The notes under the pieces are model-generated. The model was not told the DNA's origin and did no database searches. It was given only the letters and a program-made list of their open reading frames with translations. Positions 10,400 to 23,698 of a DNA stretch of 64,000 bases are shown piece after piece. The translations under genes and the position numbers were made by a program. Numbering within the stretch: position 1 is the stretch's first letter; the number at the start of each line of letters is the position of its first letter. This DNA is from Volvariella volvacea V23 (taxonomy: Eukaryota > Basidiomycota > Agaricomycetes > Agaricales > Pluteaceae): positions 875,432-939,431 of the forward strand of contig KB722739.1 in NCBI GenBank assembly GCA_000349905.1, written 5' to 3'.

Positions 10400-11626
10400 G
10401 TGTGTCTGAAAGGACAGTGCAGGTCCTTCGTACTGTATTGTAGCCATTGCAGGGAGAGATGAACGGGATACACCTGTACGAAGCTACAGCCTGCCTTCGA
10501 TGCGTGGCAAAATTCAAGCTGGATAAACGACTCGGTGAATTGCTCGCCATAATCTAAAAATAAACCTGGTTACCATGAAGGGAAGAAGCCATTACTGCTC
10601 CACTTGAGGGTTGAGATATCGTCTGGCTCCTAGAGAAGTTGTCCCGCTAATCCTCCAGAAAGGCTCCGTAGACAGAGGGAAAGAGGTCGCTGAAACAACG
10701 ACGCGGTCTACAGGCATTGCGAAGCAGTTATTGTGACGGGAGACTATGGCTTCTCGTAATAAGGATTGTTTAAACGCGAGAGATGCCGCCTCGGCCGCAC
10801 TATGGTACAAAGAAGTCTCCTCAGCTGCGCTTTCAGTGCGCGGGCCAGTTGAAGAGGATTCTTGCATGATCCAAAGCTCTGATTTTCCTTTCAACCAGAA
10901 TTGCGAGTTATCCTGGGCATGAAGCAACGTAAGAACCTGGAGTTCTATTCGAGAGATAAGAGTGCTTACGATGCCGAAATAGGTCAACGCTAACCTATGA
11001 TGTCATGCGTAGATGCCAAGTAAATAAGGTGGATTAACCCCGCAACTACTTCCGTCGGCATCCGACTTGACTTGTCAGATACAGGCGCCGAAGAAGGTCG
11101 TAATTAAAAGACGGGATCATATGGCGCAAGCTGGATGCGTCTGCAATGGGCATAAGCATCCAATCGTTGAGCGCAGACTGTTGGGACGTTTTCAAGGAGG
11201 TAAGCCCTCACACTAGCTCTGTATCTCTGGTAAACTGGTGCACACTCACTGCAGAATCGATAGCACGGAAACCCTCATTTTTGAGGAGAAACCCTGGCAG
11301 AAGCGACAGCGGCCATCTTGCACGTGCATACGGCCAACAATCACAGCTCTTCCGAGCCTTCGGCACACAACGATATTGCTGCAATCTCTCGCTTAGCAGC
11401 TTCATTGTCGGTAATTTCCATCTGGCAAGTTGCTATTTACTAGGCCATCAGCTCTGTGGCCACAGTTGATTCGACAAGCACTTGCTCACCGTCGCGATAC
11501 GCCATCTGATGAAGGCGCTTCCTGCGACTGCCGCCGTCGCTGAGTTGGAGCATCAAAGAACAAGGAGCGTAACTAATCACGTGCCCCGTTCAACAAGAGG
11601 GTCTTCGGCTTTTGCCGATCACAACC
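10400..11626. other. Intergenic stretch with unassigned open frames
   Basis: An open frame of 131 codons (10987-10592, minus) and one of 107 codons (11146-11469, plus) occur here. Neither has recognisable domains, and the first has no ATG at its head. I do not call genes. The promoter region of the GH7 gene ends near 10460. Confidence 0.45.
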
Positions 11627-12841
11627 ATGTCCCCTCAAAAGCTACCGCCAGAGCTGGGGACATGGTTGTCGGTTTTCTCGACGCCGACTCAGCTGCTCTG
11701 AAAATCTGTGCTCTCGTTTCGCGATCTTTTTCTGCCCTAGCACAGAAATATTTATTTCGGAGCATCTCCTTCAGCTTCTGCGATTTCTCCGTTGCCGATT
11801 CAAGTACTCATCGCCTTACGCAACGTCTATCGGCTTCGCCATGGTGCTTGTCGCTCGTCAAAGAACTATCTGTCATTGATGAAACCCGCGCGACGCCCAA
11901 TGATCGCCAACTCTTGCTTGAAGTGATGGAGCTACTCATGAATGTTGCCCGAATCCGGGTGGTTGATTTCACACTTAAAAAGATACTGCACCAGTGTTGC
12001 AGGTCCATGATAACCCGTTTAACACTTGTCCGTATTAAAGACTTCCCCTCAGATGCTCTTCATCTCTGCACGTTTCTCAGTCATTTGACAGTCATCGCTT
12101 CAGAGTTTTTGGACTTTTCAACACGTGTTTCGCCTTCTACGACCCGTATCCATTTGAGTTACTTGGCTCTTAGGTGCACTACCGTCTTTCCCATTATACC
12201 CTTACTTCACTGGAACTCTTTCGACATTCTATGCGTCCGTTTGAGTTCTATCAACTCGAGTCTTTCAAGTTTTCTACTATGGAGCTGGTTCTTCATGAAA
12301 GCTACCTCTCCTTCATAGAGTCGGTCCCACAAAGCATTACTTCATTTGCAATGGAGCCCCCCATTCAATGTGAGTAGCATCAACTTTAGCAACTTGCCCC
12401 GCCTTGACCGCGTCTCCCCCAGTCTTCACGCAGGTATCTCCACGACCACTCGTCAGTCTATCCGCAATGCCAAACATCACCCATTTGACGTTTGCCATGG
12501 AAGAAAGCGACTCAGAAGGAGAATCCTTCATCCCATGGGTTATCGCTCAGTTGAGCCGTTTTCCAGCCTTCAATGAGCTCCACGAGCTTCACATCTGGGT
12601 AACCTTTTACGGTCGCACGTCAGACAATCGTTGGGCTCGTATTTGGACCACGCTGGATGACGTACTTGCCGAACCGATGTTTCAATCGGTACAGTCTGTT
12701 CACATCAAGGCGCATATTCGCCTTTGGCTTCAGTCTAAGGTGGATGTAACTGATTCGTTTAAAAGCGCGTTTTCAAGGGCCGTAGAGCGAAATTCCCTTT
12801 ATATTGAACATTCAAGGGGTGCGTGCATGTTTCAAGCATGA
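11627..12841 (+). pseudogene. F-box protein gene broken by frameshifts
   Basis: The frame from ATG 11627 reads KLPPELG and then shifts at about 11656, where the neighbouring frame continues DMVVGFLDADSAALKICAL. Together they form a classic F-box start (LPPEL-x-D-x-V-x-x-F-L) lacking one base, and no intron fits the site. Another frame change occurs near 12180-12200, and another near 12370-12450, before the last frame (NITHLTFAMEE to the stop at 12839-12841). F-box proteins bring substrates to SCF ubiquitin ligases, and such genes are very numerous and quickly lost in agaricomycetes. The downstream part would be the usual poorly conserved substrate-binding region. An assembly error could explain one shift but hardly all of them. 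Confidence 0.7.
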
Positions 12842-13739
12842 TATACGATAGAGTATTGATGTTATCCTCAGAGAGGAACTGGACTGGCTTGCTCTAACAT
12901 TTTTGTTTTCCACTCCTCCGATTACACTACTACAAATCGTTGAATTATAGATAAAAATCACTTGAATTATTGCACTAGCTCTATCACAACCTGCTTGGCT
13001 ATAATCCGACCTACGAGTAGCTGGATAAGCAAGCCACCCACCGCCTGTGTTTAGGGCAGCCTCAAAACCGGAACGTCCCGGGCCGATATTACAGGATGTG
13101 TTCTGGTGCTACCCTACTAATGCAGCAGTCGCTACACATAACCTGAGCATGTGAGTACTGGCATCAATCCAAGGAAGCCTCCATGACGTTTTGCTGGCAT
13201 CTCCCACATGGTCAAAGTTGCCGAAATTTCTCCCGTTCAATGGTGAGTCCGTGTCCCTGTTAAAGTATATAAACCACTAACTCCTAGGCAAAAACTTTGA
13301 TAGCGTTGATGTACGATATACGGGTCAAACGACCTCTTGTAATTTTCTTTGGAATTGTATCTCCTTTGAAAGCCCCGTCAAGTGCCATTTACACTGAAAA
13401 ATCGCAGATAGTTATCACGAAAGCGGTAAAAGCCCCCGTTCGTGGTAAAGAGAAGCAGGCTGGAATGAAGAACCCCCGCTTCCTGCGTTCCTACATCACA
13501 AAGATCTCCCCATACATGTTCATCTGCGCCTTAACCGCCGCCACAGTCAGAACCACTTGAATTGAATGACACAGAATACAAACCGATCGGTCGCATGACA
13601 GTACGGAAGAGGTATAGTTTGGGGTAAGCAGGACCGGGGTGTGCTAACTATAATTCGAGCGTTGATGTCTTCTTTCTTCTTCCTTTCGACCTGATCGTTG
13701 CAGGTCCCTCGCTTCCCCGCACCTTGCAAGACTGCGACC
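12842..13739. other. Intergenic stretch, upstream of the sugar porter
   Basis: No gene supported. A TATA-like TATATAAACC occurs near 13266, but the short frame after it ends at once. The last 100 bases before 13740 are pyrimidine-rich, as is common before fungal start codons. Confidence 0.45.
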
Positions 13740-16206
13740 ATGGGTAAAGGAGTAAGTCTCCCCTGTGCAGTATTGCTTATCCCAATTCTCATGCTCGAAT
13801 TTCTCTACGTAGTACAGCGCAGCTATTGCATCGAACCCGGTGAGCGATAAGAATACTGTCAACCGTAGTACGTAGACTGACTCGTGTTGGTTGAAGTACA
13901 TCGTCGGTTCGTTCGCCTGTATTGGAGGAGGCCTGTTTGGTCTGGACATTTCATCAATGTCCGGAGTCCTCAACGTACGTCCCATCCCATGTCCCACCAT
14001 CCAGCTGATATCTTATACGAACACATCTCCAGAATCAGGCATACAAGGAGACATTCGGTTTTGTAAGCACAAATCGAATCCTAGTCGCTTTCACTGAAAC
14101 TCATCGCACGCTGTAGCCTGGCCCAGATGCCCAAGGAGCGATTGTCGCCTCAATGCCCGCCGGCTCACTCTTCGGCGCCTTGGCTGTCACTCAACTAGCC
14201 GACAGACTTGGTCGCAAGAAGACGATTATCCTCGCTGGTATAATCTGGGTCATTGGATCAGTCCTCCAATGCGCTTCGGTCGTAAGTTCGATGTTCCGCC
14301 TACCCATCACCCCAGCACGGCGCTAATTATTCGTGCGTGGATTGCGATCTTAGAACCGCGGAATGTTGGTCGCTGGAAGGGTCATCGGTGGAGTGTCGGT
14401 TGGCTTGTCTAGTGCCGTTGTACCAATTTACCAGTCGGAAATCACTGCGCCTAATATTCGTGGCCGGATGGTTTCTCTTCAGCAATGGTACGTCGAAACT
14501 TCTACATCCTCGAATCCTCGATCTGACTTCACCCTGCTTGCGGCGTCTGTACCTCTGACGCTGCAGGTCTATCACGTGGGGAATCCTTATCCAATACTTT
14601 ATTCAATTTGGGTGTTCCTATATTGATGGGACAGCTTCGTTCCGTATTCCGTGGGGACTTCAAATGATACCTGCGATCATCCTGAGTCTCGGCATGACTT
14701 TCTTCCCTGAAAGTCCTCGATGGCTTTTCGACCATGGAAGGTTAGTCTTTATAAGCGGATTTTACGCACTCTTCGACCATGCTAATCACAACGGATAGAG
14801 AGGAAGAAGCACTACAGGTACTAGCGGATCTACACGGCGGAGGCGATACGCAAAACGAAACGGTCGTCTTTGAGTACGAGGAAATAAAGCAACAAGTGCG
14901 CTCTTGCCACTTTTTCGTCTTGCTGGCTTGATTTATAGTTCTATTCTAGGTATACTTTGAACGCACAGAAGGCGCCAAATCATACCTCGATCTCCTCAAA
15001 CCCGGAAACCCACGCCGAGTCTTCCTTGGATGCTCTTTGCAGATGTGGTCGCAGCTCACTGGAATGAACGTCATGATGTATTATATTATTTATGTATTTG
15101 AAGGTGCTGGTCTGACTGGTCGACGGGCTAATTTGATTGCGGACGTATGTTTCCACCTTCCCCTTATGCATTAACCAGAACACTGACGACTGGATTCGAT
15201 AGTCTGTCCAATACGTTCTGAATGTTGCAATGACTGGTATGCCGCTTCTTCCACCCATTCTCTTGCACTTTAAAATTAGTTGGGATTTATGTAGTGCCTG
15301 CAATCATCTACATTGACAAGTGGGGTCGCCGTCCAATGCTCCTTGCTGGCCTACTCTTCATGGGATTTTTCCTCTTTCTCGTCGGTGGACTTCAAGCTCG
15401 ATTTGGATCTTGGGAAGACCATCAAGGGAGCAGTAAGTTGCCTATTGTCGCCAGACGCCTATTTGGCCTCCAAACTGATTGCTCAATCATTTCATAGTGA
15501 CATGGATTATTGCGGATCACGACGCAGCGACGAAAGCTGTTATCGTATGTTCATACCTCTTCGTGTGCAGGTACGTTTCCCTTTTTCGTATAGCGAAGGT
15601 CTAAGGATGCATATCAACTATCTTTTAGTTTTGCTATTACGATGGGACCCGTATCGTGGACATACCCCGCCGAACTGGTTCGTATTTCATTATATAGATT
15701 AGAAGTATTGTCTTATAGAGCTACAACAGTACTCCCTCAAAATCCGAGGAAAAGCCGTTTCTCTTGCCACAGTAAGTCGTTCTCAAGGCCATATTTATCT
15801 CCTCTCTCATATTTTCTCCTCTCAGGCAACAAATTGGCTCTTCAACTTCTCCCTAGCCTACGCCGTCCCACCTGGTCTCTCCAAAATAGCCTACAAGACA
15901 TACTTCATCTTTGGGACCTTCAACTTTGCGGCCTTCATCCATGTCTTCTTCATGTACCCAGAAACAGTCGGTCGAACGCTCGAAGAGATCGAAGAGGTGT
16001 TCAAACAGGGACATGTGTTTACTGCTTGGAAGATTGGAAAGGATGTGGGGAAGAGGAGGGTCGAGGAGGTTGTTGGACACGGACATGGTCGTGTGGAGTC
16101 AAAGAGGGATGGGGATGATGTAAGTTTAGGACCTTATTGTCCAGACATGGTGCTGATCAAATGTTTTGAGGATCAGAAGGAATCTATTGAACAGTCGTCG
16201 GTATAA
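13740..16206 (+). CDS. MFS sugar porter (fungal monosaccharide transporter)
   Basis: Sixteen exons separated by 15 short GT-AG introns give about 525 residues. The splice pattern was deduced from frame and family match: the first exon is only ATG GGT AAA GGA, and introns follow residues such as GVLN, LQQW, DHGR and TYPAEL. Sugar-porter hallmarks appear in order: GGGLFGLDISSMSG in TM1, ADRLGRKK in the loop between TM2 and TM3, PESPRWL before the central loop, QMWSQLTGMNVMMYYI in TM7, DKWGRRP between TM8 and TM9, and PETVGRTLEE after TM12. QMWSQLTGMN is typical of plasma-membrane hexose porters of filamentous fungi. The hydrophilic tail is rich in His, Glu and Lys. It lies beside a secreted GH43, facing it tail to tail, so it may import the released pentoses or hexoses. 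The exact sugar cannot be told. Confidence 0.9.
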
Positions 16207-16541
16207 GCTTTCTCTCTTACTGTGCGAGCAGGTTGCTGTCGCTCTGTGGGATTCAAAGGTCTAAGAATCTGTATACGATGTGTATTTCATGAAATTCAAC
16301 GACATATATAAATATCATTACCCATTTTTGGCATATATTTTGAGTGCTCATCACTGCGTCCAATACCTACCTACCCTTTTTTCTGCTCTTCCAACGGCCA
16401 AACTTCCTATCGAGATCAGAATTTTTGGAGAATCAAACTCACTCATAGTTGATCAAAGTAGCCGTTTTAAAGCCTACACCAGACTCCTACTTTACAATTT
16501 ACGCGTGATACAAGACCAACCTTCCGTCTGCTAAAAAGCCC

Positions 16542-18159
16542 TCAAGGCGTGCTAAGCGTGAACGAGCTAACCGTAACACTCCCTCCCAACGCCACCGTCG
16601 CGTAATTAAAAATCCCAAACCTATACCCCATGAAGAACTGCCACGCCTTGCCCATCACATACGCCGACCCAAGCGTCGTAAACGTGCTCCCATTCGTGCT
16701 ATAACTAAACGTCGCCTGCGGGCTGGACGAGCTCGGCCTGATATCCGCCGAGATCCTCAACCACACCCGGCCCGACGCAGGGAGGGTAGGCCCGGCAGCG
16801 AGCTCGGAGCCGGTGTTGACCGTGTTCCAGCTCGAGTCCATGTTGAGGTTCGAGACGCGGGTGAGGCGGACGGTGCCGCTGTCGCGCCGGACGCCGATCC
16901 AGGAGGAGAGGTCGCGGAAGAGGGCGAGGCCGGCGCGGTCGCCGTCGCGCATGGAGGAGTAGTCGAGGACGATCGTGCCGGTCGAGGTGGGGCCGAGGAT
17001 GCGGTGGGTGAGCGTGTTGCGGGCGTTGTAGAGGTCGAAGGTGACGGTGGCGGTGGAGAGGCGCAGGCCGTTGTTGACGGAAAACTTGGAGGTGTCTGGG
17101 TTGTGGTTCCACTCCCATTTGTGGCTGAGGGACGTGCCGCTGAAGGAGTCGGTCCCGGTGAGGGATCCGAGGGGGTGGGAGGGTAGGGGGTAGGGGTAGG
17201 AGGTGCCAAAGGCGCCGTTGACGAGTTGGAGGGTGGGGAAGCCGTCGGAACCCCAGGTGATTGGGGTGAGAGTGGGGATACGACCTCCAGGGTAGGCATC
17301 TACGAAGCCCATGTAGTACCACTGGCCGGAGGGTGTATCAACTATACCACCTTGGTGTGGCACGCCAGCCCCAGCAATGGGGCTTCCAAGGCCTCGGACT
17401 AGGGATTTGATAGTGTACGGGCCGAAAGGTCCAGAAGTAGACCTGAGAACCCACTCCTCGTTTGCAGGTTTCGTAACCACAATGTAATAGTTCCCGTTGA
17501 TCCTGTACATCCTCGACCCCTCAATATATCCAATATCCGAAGGGGACGTATACACAGCTTGCGTCCTGACTTGGGAGAAGCCGTCTGCTGATAACTGTGC
17601 AACGTTAATGGTTGTGCTCCCGTAGGCGACATAGAGTGTGTCAGTAGAATCGTCAATGAGGAGGCCTGCGTCATAATAACACGTGCTGATGGTTGCACGT
17701 CTGGTCCAGGGGCCTGAGGCAGAGGGCGCGGTGTAGACGTAGGTCGTGCCAAACTCTATGCACCCGATCCAGTAGAAGAGGCCGTTAGACTGGCGGTATT
17801 TCATGGACGAGGCCCAGATGCCTTTTACGTAGGCTCGGCTTCCGTTGAGGTCGTACTTGGAGCCCCAATCGAGGACAGGAACTAGGGTAAGGAGATGTCT
17901 AGTTGGCTGCTTGTCCATTTGTATGGGGTATGACCTTACCGGAATGCCCAATGTACTCCCAGTTGACCAAATCGTACGAACGCAGGACTGGAGCACCGGG
18001 AGAATAGTGCATCGTAGATGCAGAGTAGTAGAATGTGCTATTGACACGAATGATCTCCAAGTCGGCCAAATCATCCCAGAGGACAGGCTGGCTGTATGAC
18101 TGTGCTGCAGTTGAAAGATAGAGGGAGCTAAGGACAGCGCCTAGGAGTAGCGATTTCAT
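16542..18159 (-). CDS. Secreted GH43 family glycoside hydrolase with C-terminal beta-sandwich
   Basis: Exons 18159-17940 and 17881-16542 (58-base GT-AG intron) encode 519 residues. A signal peptide (MKSLLLGAVLSSLYLSTAAQ) precedes a five-bladed propeller domain. The general-base Asp lies in WDDLADLEII, a second Asp in YYDAGLLIDD, and the acid Glu in GYIEGSRMYRI, the usual order for the GH43 catalytic set. From about residue 330 a concanavalin-like sandwich follows (FSGTSLSHKWEWNHNPD, AGLALFRD, WQFFMGYRFGIFNY), as in beta-xylosidases and arabinofuranosidases. It should trim side chains or xylo-oligosaccharides of hemicellulose outside the cell. The last 700 bases are very GC-rich. A TATAAA lies about 55 bases upstream of the start on the minus strand (near 18210). 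Exact activity within GH43 is uncertain. Confidence 0.92.
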
Positions 18160-19516
18160 CGTCAACGCGGTGTTGTTGGTATCACAGTTAGGCTAAGGTC
18201 CTTGCCTTTATACCACGGAATGGCGGGTATACAGTTCGAATCGACATAGAACTACACAGGCAATCCGAAGAAAATACCGACATTGAGACGATGGTAGAAT
18301 TCTTTATTCTATTGCGAGAGGTGGTGGTTCCTGTCGTCGTTGTTACTACATCCGGATGTACGGCCCGCGAGATTGGCAGGCTGTCGCCTTCCTCCACCAT
18401 GGAGATATTGCAGTTAAAGTGAGAGGAGAAGCTTTTGGAGAAGGTCTCCGACTCATCGGATTCCAGGTTTCTATATCATCGCGATCTGCACTGAGGGCGC
18501 CATGACGATTGCAATCTGTGGTGCTAGGGCCAAACTCATAGGCTACGAGAGATGGGCATTGCTCAAGTCCTACGGGTTCAGTCACTCATTCCTATATTCT
18601 GTAGATCGTAAACAAAGCAACTTGTATAGAAAAGTTGAAGCTCACCTATACTGCGGATCGACCACCGGTGGTCATAAGACTCCCCACTTCTTCTCAACGC
18701 ATGAAAGAGTAACTCACAACGCCAATCTGACATCTTCCAAAACCCCCCATTACACCCGCACATTCATAAAGTCAAGAAGCCTATAGCTCCATAGTTCGAA
18801 CTGGTCATGTTGATGGGCGCCGCTTCGCTATGTTGACTCCGAATGGAGGAAACAAACGCGGGTGTTCTCACAATGGGGAACAGATGTGGTGCAAGTGCAC
18901 ACAATTGCGTGATATCGCAGACAGGCCAGGCTCAGAAGACCTAAGCATCGGATCAGTCTTCCGTGCCACTGGCACAAAAAATCAATCGCATTGTTCTCCT
19001 TCTCCACAGGTTCTCCGGTCCTAGGCCTTCGCTAATATCATATAAGCGAGTTCGAAGATAAATTTAGCAACGACACGACCAGGTGATGGGCGTTGCACGC
19101 ACCTTCGCCAATGTGAGCGTCAAAGTTAACGTTGAACGTGTCTGGAATCCTGACCAGCTGGCATGGCTATGGTGACATTAATTGAATGGAGAACCCCCTA
19201 CTGACGCCGACAAAGACACGACATTCTGTAACCAGAAACTCGCGTCAGAATGGACATTGAGTACCATGAACGAATTTACCGCGGTTTGTCCATTCTATTC
19301 CTCTCTCGCAACTTCTCTAGGCGTTTCTACACAATCCTGACTTTCAGACACCTAGACCCTCAGGACCGTAGCATGACAGAACATACGCCGATATATATAC
19401 ACCATAAAGTCCCGAAGAAAAACCAAATAATATAAACAATAACTTATCCCACACGAAAGCCCAAAAAAGAAAGCAAAAATATAACACAGCATATACCTCC
19501 ATTTCCGCTCCTATCC
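18160..19516. other. Intergenic stretch, nothing identified
   Basis: Besides the GH43 promoter (TATAAA near 18210, and GGCTAA at about 18191) there are only short frames without recognisable content. The segment 19380-19500 is AT-rich and lies just 3' of the next gene. Confidence 0.5.
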
Positions 19517-20824
19517 CTACTCAACACTTACGGCCCTCTCAGACAACACCTCCTCCACCCGATTCCAAAACTCCTTCCTCTCCTCAAACCACTCCGGCCC
19601 ACCCACACTCGAGCCGCTACCCCGCCCCAGAGCAGGAGGCATGACCACCAATCGAGTATCACTCGTCTGAGCATCCGGGGCCCTCTCAACAACCACACAC
19701 GATATCCGCTCCGAGTTCTGCAGGAGGTGGGGGACGAACGAGAGTCCAAAGCCCGTCACAGACAGGTGCGTGAGTCTAGGGAGATACAGTGGGGCGTGTT
19801 GAACCGCCCGGTCTGCATCCGCCACCGCAGGTCCGTCATCCACCCGAGTTGGAGCAGGACCACTGCTCCACATCCCCTCCCAAGCCCTCCATTCCCTCAC
19901 GATCGTGTTCCACACCTCGAGATGCGTCACGTTCTCCAACACCCGCAGCCCAAAGTCGATCTTTTTGAGCCCAAACGAGCGATCGAGCGTGATTCGGAGA
20001 TGGGTCAGGTGCGGGAAGAAGAGGTGGTTGTATTGCTTGAGGAGGGAGTGCAGGCCGTGGAAGGTGTTTGGGTTGGCTGTTGGCGTGGATATTGTCGTTG
20101 GTCCGGGTACGGAGACGGAAGCGGGGGTCGAGGTAAGGGTAGGGATAGGGGCGAGGACGGAGCTTCCGGATGGAATGGGAGACGAAGAGGCGGAAGGGAT
20201 TACCCCTGATGCCTTTTCGCTTCCGACAAGTGCTCTCCCTGACGCAATTGTTCGAGTCGCCGGGGGCGGGACGGCGTAGAAGGAGGAGCTGGGGAGGATG
20301 GTGAGGTGGCGGATGTTGGTGCATGTGGAGAGGATCGACGGGTGTAGATAGAGGTCCTCCGTGTGGAGGAGGAGATGCTTGACGTGCGCGTGGTAGAGGT
20401 GTGAGCGGGCTGGGTTGGCGAGGAAGGAGGCAAAAATAGCTGCTTTTGTGGGTGTGTTGAGGACGGCGGAGTGGTAGAATAATGGTTCTAGCCTACGATA
20501 CGAGGAGTTGGCATATGAAATCGGGTGCTGGGATAGTGCGACTCACCAGGCATGGGTACGCCGAGCGACCAACAGTAACGCAATAGAATGAAAACGTGGC
20601 TGATCAAGCAGCGCCAACTCCATGATGTATCGTTCAAGCTCGTACGGCAGTCGTATCCCCGAGGGATTGTCAAGGCGGCGGGCGTCACTGTCGTGTCTGT
20701 CGTCTTGGGCTCCACGTGCCGACTGCGCAGTCGGGCAGTACACGGGCAGCGCGCAACATGCAAAGGTCTTGAGAAAGCGCATGAGAAGCATAGAAGAAAG
20801 CAGGAGGAGCGGATGGACAGCCAT
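19517..20824 (-). CDS. F-box-like protein of unknown target
   Basis: Exons 20824-20547 and 20492-19517 (54-base intron, GTGAGT to CGTAG) give about 417 residues. The segment IRLPYELERYIMELALLD near residue 60 resembles an F-box (LP-x-E-L-x-x-x-I). It is followed by YHSAVL and a region with leucine-rich spacing (NIRHLTILP, HLTHLRITLD, VTHLEVWN, RLTHLSVTG). This is the layout of basidiomycete F-box proteins, in which the variable repeats pick the substrate of an SCF ubiquitin ligase. The middle (about residues 170-230) is a low-complexity Ser/Pro/Thr insert. The start is uncertain: the ATG at 20824 gives a hydrophobic N-terminus of no clear use, and a later ATG could serve. Function is inferred from architecture only. 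Confidence 0.65.
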
Positions 20825-22560
20825 CTTGCGTGGACCCACAACCTGGGCTTATGAATGGCAAGAATGTCCAATTAAGTATGCACCCTGTCGTGGGTGGTGT
20901 AAGGCGTGTGGCTGGATGGGGCAGGCCCGGGAGTGGGTGGCTGTCTGTCAAGCAGACTGCTATATATTCCGTCAGCGTTACGTTGTTCTGCTTCCCTTGT
21001 TCGCTTTTGAGGGACATTGTGGGCGTGGGCGACGAGGTCCCTTCGCTTTACCCTGAAACAATAGAGTCCCGTAATTGTTATCCACGTGGACGTCCTATTC
21101 CGTCCATTCCGGCATCCCCATCCTCCTCCGATTGGCCCAAGGTGACGGTCCGGAAGTGCTATTAAGCCCGAGCTGCTGAGGATCGAGCGCCCGTCTGGCG
21201 GAAACATCAAGTTGCCGTCGTTGCGTACACCTTGGCCTCCTTGTCCTTTTCCTCATTCACTCTAATACTCGTCCCGTTCTGCACAGCTTGGACATGCCCA
21301 TCATTTTCCAGAAAACCGCCACACTCTCTGATGAGGTGTCGACGAGAATAGGAGGTTCAAAGAAGCCTCCAAGCCCTTCTTACATCAAGCAACATATATC
21401 ATGGACACATCTTCGAATTCGAAGCCGTCGAATGCAACGCCATCGCCCTAATCGCCCTCAGACTAGCCTACAATCGTCAGTGCATTCACAGTTCTTCCAC
21501 CTGCTTCCATTGGTGTGGTGTTGACATCTGCATCCTTGGTAACGCAGAGCTGCCCCTTGGACCTCGGGCCTTGGAAAAGGGGGCCGGATGTGAAGGCAAA
21601 GGCGGCGGACGTCAAAACAGCCAACGTCGACGCGCGCTTTCCGCGATCACATCCACCAAGATCTGCCCATCTTCGCCGCAAGCGTACTCAGTGGTGGTTG
21701 CTACCTAACCGCCTCGCTTCCAAACTGCAGATCACGAAAAGCTTCGCGGAGTCAGAACCAACAACTTTCTCCCGTCTCGCCGCGCCACGGACACAGAAAC
21801 TACGCGGACCGACCGACTGCATCGCGTACGCCGTCGATCCTGGTTGAAAATATGAGATATGATCGCCCACCTCGTTCTTGGCAACAACTCAAAAAGTATC
21901 ATAGCAAAGCTTGATGGTGGACCTGAGCTGGGCGCTCAAAAGCCAATCAGGGATCGAGTGTAAGCGAAATCTCCTATCGTATTATAAGCCAGATCATCGT
22001 CGTTGCTAGCGTCTTTGTCATCGTAATCATGCGCAAATATTAGCGAGTCCAACTCTTTTGAAGAAGGAGAAGGCTTCCATCAGAGGCTCGTGAATGGACA
22101 ATGGGCGACGTGTTGTTTTTCCACATCATTCACCAGCTTCTGCACACTTTCTGCACTTGCTCCTGTAAATTCCGCACATGAGACCTAGATGCCGACTGAT
22201 AGATTGGAAGGTCGAGTGTGTGTCGGTTAGGGAGGCCCAAAATTCGCAGGTCGCAGGCAGAGTGTCATCACGCATGTCACAAGCCCAGAGCTCCCCCTCT
22301 TTGTCTCACTCGGCAAACCCAAGGTAGCAACGAGGCCACATAGCGTATTCAAACCTCATTCTAGAGACGTCTGTCCTTTCGTTGCCCAAGGCATATGTAC
22401 AAACTATTTCAACTTCATGTATTGCCATTTTATGAAAATGCTGATAACATTAGGATGGCAGTCCATAATTCTTCTATGTACCATACGTAGTTTCTGATCT
22501 CTCGTCTTGCATTTGAACTATCCACCATACATATACCTACGTATCGCTCACGTACTTCTT
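20825..22560. other. Intergenic stretch up to the assembly gap
   Basis: Several open frames of 70-110 codons overlap on both strands (for example 21515-21847 plus), without family resemblance or splice structure I can support. No gene is called. Confidence 0.45.
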
Positions 22561-22660
22561 NNNNNNNNNNNNNNNNNNNNNNNNNNNNNNNNNNNNNNNN
22601 NNNNNNNNNNNNNNNNNNNNNNNNNNNNNNNNNNNNNNNNNNNNNNNNNNNNNNNNNNNN
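22561..22660. other. Assembly gap (100 N)
   Basis: Exactly 100 N, the usual size for a scaffold join of unknown length. The right edge starts with a G-run (GGGGGGAGGGGGGGCG), suggesting that a homopolymer stopped the contig. Confidence 0.99.
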
Positions 22661-23698
22661 GGGGGGAGGGGGGGCGTACTTAGCTACAGCCTTTAACAGA
22701 GTTTTTAAAATAATTCTTACAGAATTCAGTATGTGGCAACGAATGTGGCCGCAGATTAAGGAACGAGCATCAGCCACATCATCACAGGTGACCGGATGGT
22801 CCTGGGCATTTGCGTCCGCGATCTGCGAGCTTTGAGCCTCCTTAGTGAAATCATTCAGCTCTCGTTCAGTTTGTTGTCCAAGGGCGGGACTTGCGGGTGA
22901 AAACGTGTCGCTTGGTCATCCCGGGTACGGTGCTGGGCATTTGCTGCCCCTGGCATTGCGGGTGGTAGATAGGAATATGGGGCTGCAGTATTTGCGGTTC
23001 GTGGTTGACTTCTCAAGGTACGAAGCGGCAGACAGGCTCACTGCCTGGGCAGAGCCGAGAATTGGTCATTGAATCCGTCTGTAATCATGAAGGGGTTTAT
23101 GAAAGGTTGTCCGCTTAGCAGGGTACCGTCGTGTTATAAATCTACTCGAATGGCTTTTAACAGCTTTTCCGTCCGAACAGGTGAAGAAAGCGTGTGGGCA
23201 CAGAGGAGCTGCTGCGTGTTGTGCTTATTGACAGGGTGCTGACGGAACACAGAGCCATCACGCCACTTGGATTTAACTTTGTCAGTCCTATTCCGCATTA
23301 CCAGATGCTGTGGCTTCAGGGACTTGGACGTACCAAAGGCCTTGGCGAATGACGTCGCGTTTTGTCAATCGTTTTTAGGTATGAATGGCTGGTTTAAGCG
23401 AGCTAGTACAGTAGAGGCAGGGGTAATCAGAAAATAGCAACATGAGCGTAGCGTACAAATTTTCAGGCATAAATCTCAGTTCGGTTTTGCTCGTACAGGT
23501 GAGTCCAAACGCCAAATTCCGGGGAAAGACGTGTTTTCACAGTCCCAGTCATAAAGTAACGACAGCTACCGAAAGCTAGCGCCTTCAGGAAAGTGTATAC
23601 GAGAAGAGAAATGGACCTCACCAATACGACGAATAGATACCCAAGCAGAGCCGCCCATATTTGCTCCACCTCTAATGAACCTCGTCATACAGCTCCAA
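22661..23698. other. Intergenic stretch, nothing identified
   Basis: Only short, unrelated open frames; no tRNA, repeat or domain seen. Confidence 0.45.
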
